A stretch of DNA of 64,000 nt from Paracoccaceae bacterium (GTDB taxonomy: Bacteria; Pseudomonadota; Alphaproteobacteria; Rhodobacterales; Rhodobacteraceae). Position 1 is the stretch's first letter; the number at the start of each line of letters is the position of its first letter. The notes beneath the pieces were generated by a model. The model saw only the letters and a program-made list of their open reading frames with translations. It had not been told where the DNA came from and did not search any database. Below, one piece after another: positions 61,067-64,000 of the stretch. The translations under genes were made by a program, and so were the position numbers. The stretch covers positions 213,406 to 277,405 of the forward strand of contig JAAFAB010000005.1 in the NCBI GenBank assembly GCA_018222585.1, read 5' to 3'.

Positions 61067-61491
61067 GGGCTTGGTCTTTCCTTGCTTCGTCGTCTTCCCG
61101 GCAGGCCATCGAGGCGCTCCGGCTGCGTTCCCCTGCGAGGTCCGGCAGGTCTAGCACCGCCCTCACGAATTTGGAATGAAAATAAGCTCATTCCCGCGCA
61201 GGAGAAGCGTTACAAATTGACGCTCCTTCCCGCTTTGACATGAGTCAAACCGCAGACCGCCCTGCCAAGGATCCGGACATGGGGCTTCGGGCCTCAGTTT
61301 TCACGCCCCGGCATCGCCGCGCAAATGAATTTTCCCTTAAGAAATCCGCCCGTTTCCCTGCCTGGGGCCGGACCGGCGCGGGACAGGTCGGCGCCGCGCC
61401 GCTCCGGGCCGGGGATCACGGCCCGGCTGGACACCGCCCGCGCCGGTGCTAGGCTCCGCCCGACCCAGACGCCAAGACGCAAGGAGCCCCC
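61067..61491. promoter_or_regulatory. FnrL-type box and promoter upstream of hemA
   Basis: TTGACATGAGTCAA (61235-61248) matches the FNR/FnrL consensus TTGA-N6-TCAA exactly. On the minus strand TGTAAC (61209-61214) lies about 30 bases downstream, where a -10 element would be for a class II FNR promoter (box centred near -41.5). In R. sphaeroides hemA is known to be controlled by FnrL. The box may also serve the divergent M20 gene. The rest of the 425-base gap holds no gene. Confidence 0.7.
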
Positions 61492-62883
61492 ATGTCCACC
61501 CCCACCCTGGATCCCGTCCTGTCGCGCATCGATTCCGAGATCAGCGCCGCCACCGACCGGCTGCTGGAACTGCTGCGCATCCCCTCGATCTCGACCGACC
61601 CGGCCTACAAGGGCGATTGCGAAACCGCCGCCGACTGGCTGGTGGCCGATCTCGCCTCGATCGGCATCGAGGCCTCCAAGCGGGCCACCCCCGGGCACCC
61701 CATGGTTGTCGGCCATGCCGGGCCCGAGGGCGAAGGCGTGCCGCATGTCCTCTTTTACGGCCATTACGACGTGCAGCCGGTCGATCCGCTGAACCTCTGG
61801 GACAAGCCCCCGTTCGAGCCCGAGCTGCAGGAGACCCCCAAGGGCACCGTGATCCGTGGCCGTGGCTCCTCGGATGACAAGGGCCAGCTGATGACCTTCG
61901 TCGAGGCCTGCCGCGCCTGGAAGGCGATCCACGGCGAACTGCCCTGCCGCATCACCTTCTTCTTCGAGGGTGAAGAGGAATCGGGCTCTCCCTCTCTCGT
62001 GCCCTACATGAAAGAGAACGCGGACGAGCTGAAAGCCGATATCGCGCTGATCTGCGACACCGGCATGTTCGGCGAGGAAACCCCGGCCATCGTCACCATG
62101 CTGCGCGGCTTGCTGGGGGAGGAGCTGACCGTGAAGGCGGCCAGCAAGGACCTGCATTCCGGCATGTACGGCGGCATCGCGATGAACCCGATCCGGGCGC
62201 TGTCCAACGTGATCGCGCAGCTGCACGACGAGACGGGCCGCATCACCGTGCCCGGATTCTACGACGGCGTACCCGAACTGTCGGACGAGCTGAAAGCGCA
62301 GTGGCAGGGCCTCGGCTTCGACGCGGCGCACTTCCTCGGCGAGGTCGGCCTGTCGGTGCCCGCCGGCGAGGACAGCGTCACCCCGCTGGAGATGATCTGG
62401 TCGCGGCCCACCTGCGAGGTCAACGGCATCTGGGGCGGCTATACCGGTGAGGGCTTCAAGACCGTGCTGCCCGCCGAGGCCCATGCCAAGATCTCGTTCC
62501 GTCTGGTCGGCCAGCAGGACCCCCACGCGATCCGCGAGAGCTTCCGCGCCTATGTGCAGTCGCTGCTGCCCGAGGATGTCGAGGTCGAGTTCAAGGGCCA
62601 CGGCGCCTCTCAGGCCGGCCAGATGGAGACCTCCGACCCCGCCTTCGAGAAAGCCCGGGCGGCGCTGTCGGACGAATGGCCCCAGCCTGCGGCCTTCGTC
62701 GGCTGCGGCGGTTCGATCCCGATTGCCGGACATTTTCAGAAAATCCTTGGCATGAATGCCATGCTGATCGGCTTCGGCAAGGATGATGACCAGCTGCATT
62801 CTCCCAACGAGAAATACGATCTTAATTCCTTTCATAAAGGAATCCGGAGTTGGGCCCGGGTGCTGGAGGCACTGAGCCGCTGA
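61492..62883 (+). CDS. M20 family dipeptidase/peptidase
   Basis: The 463-residue co-catalytic zinc peptidase shows VLFYGHYDVQPVDPLNLWDKPPFEP (first His and Asp), GRGSSDDKGQLMTFVEA (bridging Asp), FFFEGEEESGSPSL (catalytic and ligand Glu), ALICDTGMF and a final HSPNEKYDLNSFHKGI (last His). This is the M20 dipeptidase group (carnosinase-like, cytosolic nonspecific dipeptidase). No signal peptide is evident. ATG 61492 follows AAGGAGC. Substrate not known. Confidence 0.92.
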   Translation: MSTPTLDPVLSRIDSEISAATDRLLELLRIPSISTDPAYKGDCETAADWLVADLASIGIEASKRATPGHPMVVGHAGPEGEGVPHVLFYGHYDVQPVDPLNLWDKPPFEPELQETPKGTVIRGRGSSDDKGQLMTFVEACRAWKAIHGELPCRITFFFEGEEESGSPSLVPYMKENADELKADIALICDTGMFGEETPAIVTMLRGLLGEELTVKAASKDLHSGMYGGIAMNPIRALSNVIAQLHDETGRITVPGFYDGVPELSDELKAQWQGLGFDAAHFLGEVGLSVPAGEDSVTPLEMIWSRPTCEVNGIWGGYTGEGFKTVLPAEAHAKISFRLVGQQDPHAIRESFRAYVQSLLPEDVEVEFKGHGASQAGQMETSDPAFEKARAALSDEWPQPAAFVGCGGSIPIAGHFQKILGMNAMLIGFGKDDDQLHSPNEKYDLNSFHKGIRSWARVLEALSR

Positions 62884-62925
62884 GCCTTCGGCGTCTCTCC
62901 CCGGGCAGACTGCGGGAGAGACGCC

Positions 62926-63333
62926 ATGGCACTGAACATCGAGGAAGAGATCGACGGCCGCATCGCCGCGATGGAGGCGGAGCCCTACGCCTCGACCCCC
63001 GCCGCCGAGGTGCGGCGCGAGATCCTGCTGGTCAGCGAGATCATCCACACCACGGGCATGGAGGCCGCGCCGCAACTGCGCGGGTTGTCCCAGATCGAGC
63101 TGTTGGGAATCGCCACGCCCAGCTCGACCGTGACCCGGGGCATCATCCGCTTCCGCCCCGAGGACCAGCTGCGAGCGCCCTACTACAAGGAAGCGGATCG
63201 CACGATCCGGCTCTGGCTGGACCTGCGTCACCTCGACCACGTCCTCTGGCAGCTCAACCACCGCAAGCGCTGGATCTGGGTCGGCACCTGGCCTGACGGG
63301 TTCACCTACGCCGACCTGCACAGCCGCCCCTGA
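62926..63333 (+). CDS. Hypothetical protein, 135 residues
   Basis: A soluble protein, MALNIEEEIDGRIAAMEAEPY, with a helical N-terminal half and a C-terminal portion rich in aromatics and basic residues (RTIRLWLDLRHLDHVLWQLNHRKRWIWVGTWPDG). CGGGAGAG precedes ATG 62926. It is 42 bases after the M20 gene and may be co-transcribed. No family recognised. Confidence 0.6.
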   Translation: MALNIEEEIDGRIAAMEAEPYASTPAAEVRREILLVSEIIHTTGMEAAPQLRGLSQIELLGIATPSSTVTRGIIRFRPEDQLRAPYYKEADRTIRLWLDLRHLDHVLWQLNHRKRWIWVGTWPDGFTYADLHSRP

Positions 63334-63945
63334 ACCGCCCTCTCCGGCGCCCGTCCAGCCCCGGGCGAGGATGATGTCAGCCCCTGCTTTGCCGGATGCG
63401 GGCCCGTCGGCCGCCGCAAGGGGGTGTCACCCACCCGACGCTGCGGACAGGTCCGTCCGCCCGGGGCAGCGCGTCGCGCCCCTCGCTGCCAGCCACAGAC
63501 CAGTCTCCCGTCCGCCCCGGCTCTGTCCATGCAGCCTCTCTTCCGGCCCTGCCCCGTTTGATGGCCTGCCCTGCCTTCATCCGCCTCTGCTGGTGCCTCG
63601 CCCTTGCGGGCCGCCGGGGGTGGCCGCCCGGCTACGAGCTGTGCGGGAAGGATCAATCCCGCCCACCCTGCCTGCGCTTTGCACGGTGGCGCGGCATCTC
63701 CATCCCGGCACCATTTTGCAGCGATATGATGGCGGCCCGGTGAATTGCGCCTTCGGGCGCGATCAGGACATCTGCGGCACAGCGTGACCCGCCCGTCACG
63801 GGCCGGCGGCCCTCCAGGATATTTCCACGGGAATGGCAGGACATGCCTTTGGGCAACGCAGATCCCCAAAGGGCCTCGACCCGGACAGGTCGAAAACCCT
63901 GCAAGGCCGGTTGCTTGCAGATACTTTCACAGACTGAGGGGAAAG
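63334..63945. other. Gene-free interval before tRNA-Asp
   Basis: About 610 bases without a gene that I can support. Open frames here are GC-driven, with no ribosome-binding sites and low-complexity translations. CCCGCCCACCCTGCCTGCGC (63659-63678) is a diverged piece of the GGGTGGG repeat family, and TTGCGCCTTCGGGCGCGAT (63745-63763) is a small hairpin with a TTCG loop. Confidence 0.5.
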
Positions 63946-64000
63946 TGGCGCGGTTGACGGGGCTCGAACCCGCGACCCCCGGCGTGACAGGCCGGTACTC
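63946..64000 (-). tRNA. tRNA-Asp (anticodon GTC), partial
   Basis: The 3' 55 bases of a tRNA are on the minus strand: an encoded CCA (63946-63948), acceptor strand, T-arm GGGTTCGAGCCCC, and the anticodon arm CCGGC-CTGTCAC-GCCGG with anticodon GTC. The 5' half, including the D-arm, lies beyond the right edge of the window. Confidence 0.93.

Noticed and set aside
63371..63869. Several frames on both strands near the right edge
   Set aside because: All are Pro/Arg/Ala-rich, mutually overlapping, and lack start-site signals; the region looks intergenic.

Overview
This is a strongly GC-rich chromosomal window from an alphaproteobacterium, most likely a member of the Rhodobacteraceae (Rhodobacter/Roseobacter group). 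Markers are the C4-type 5-aminolevulinate synthase (hemA) with an exact FNR-type box upstream, an edd-eda Entner-Doudoroff operon, a long-form dCTP deaminase, a DksA that has lost most zinc ligands, a leucyl-transferase of the Bpt type, a TRAP transporter with a twin-arginine receptor, and dispersed GC-rich hairpin repeats. No phage, transposase, CRISPR array or rRNA is visible. The genus cannot be fixed from this sequence.

Layout. 1-3.1 kb: end of an acidic protein gene, tRNA-Pro(GGG), dCTP deaminase, an MFS carrier. 3.3-8.7 kb (minus strand): argS, a SPOR protein, nagZ, scpA, scpB. 8.8-10.9 kb: a small accessory block with an MFS carrier, a divergent ArsR-type regulator and a YjhX/UPF0386 gene carrying an in-frame amber codon. 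11-12.6 kb: divergent dgt and erpA. 12.7-15.6 kb: the most unusual part, a minus-strand gene set of a repetitive peptide with seven copies of a GDAVEMFTSGSAP-like unit, a helical protein of unknown family and a DMT/EamA exporter, fed by an AT-rich promoter region. 15.8-18.5 kb: exonuclease III type nuclease, FAD monooxygenase, dksA. 19-23.7 kb: MoxR ATPase, GNAT, DUF2927 lipoprotein, a 55-residue membrane protein, VWA protein, OsmC. 23.9-28.7 kb: membrane protein, DedA, M48 protease, LLM flavin oxidoreductase, PIN-domain protein and RlmI-like methyltransferase. 29-35.8 kb: edd-eda, then a small protein with glnE, and ybaK. 35.8-38.7 kb: DUF2852, RDD, bpt and a frameshifted VOC gene. 38.8-45.8 kb: TRAP transporter (minus) divergent from a Cache-type two-component system. 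45.8-46.8 kb: secreted putative delta-class carbonic anhydrase. 47.1-49.9 kb: ilvI-ilvN with a complete transcription attenuator. 50-55.8 kb: regulator, aminotransferase, BepA-like protease and two DsbA-like proteins. 56-61.3 kb (minus): hemA, rodZ, a methyltransferase, ispG. 61.5-64 kb: M20 peptidase, a hypothetical protein and a partial tRNA-Asp(GTC).

Functional links. Many neighbours are translationally coupled by 4-base overlaps (scpA/scpB, the EamA gene and its upstream partner, rlmI/PIN, glnE/small protein, histidine kinase/regulator, DedA pair, DsbA pair). The Cache kinase and LuxR-type regulator probably control the adjacent TRAP operon. The repetitive-peptide cluster has the architecture of a precursor peptide, a tailoring enzyme and an exporter, with a strong hairpin between the peptide gene and the next gene. 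I regard it as the best candidate for an undescribed system; its function is inferred, not shown.
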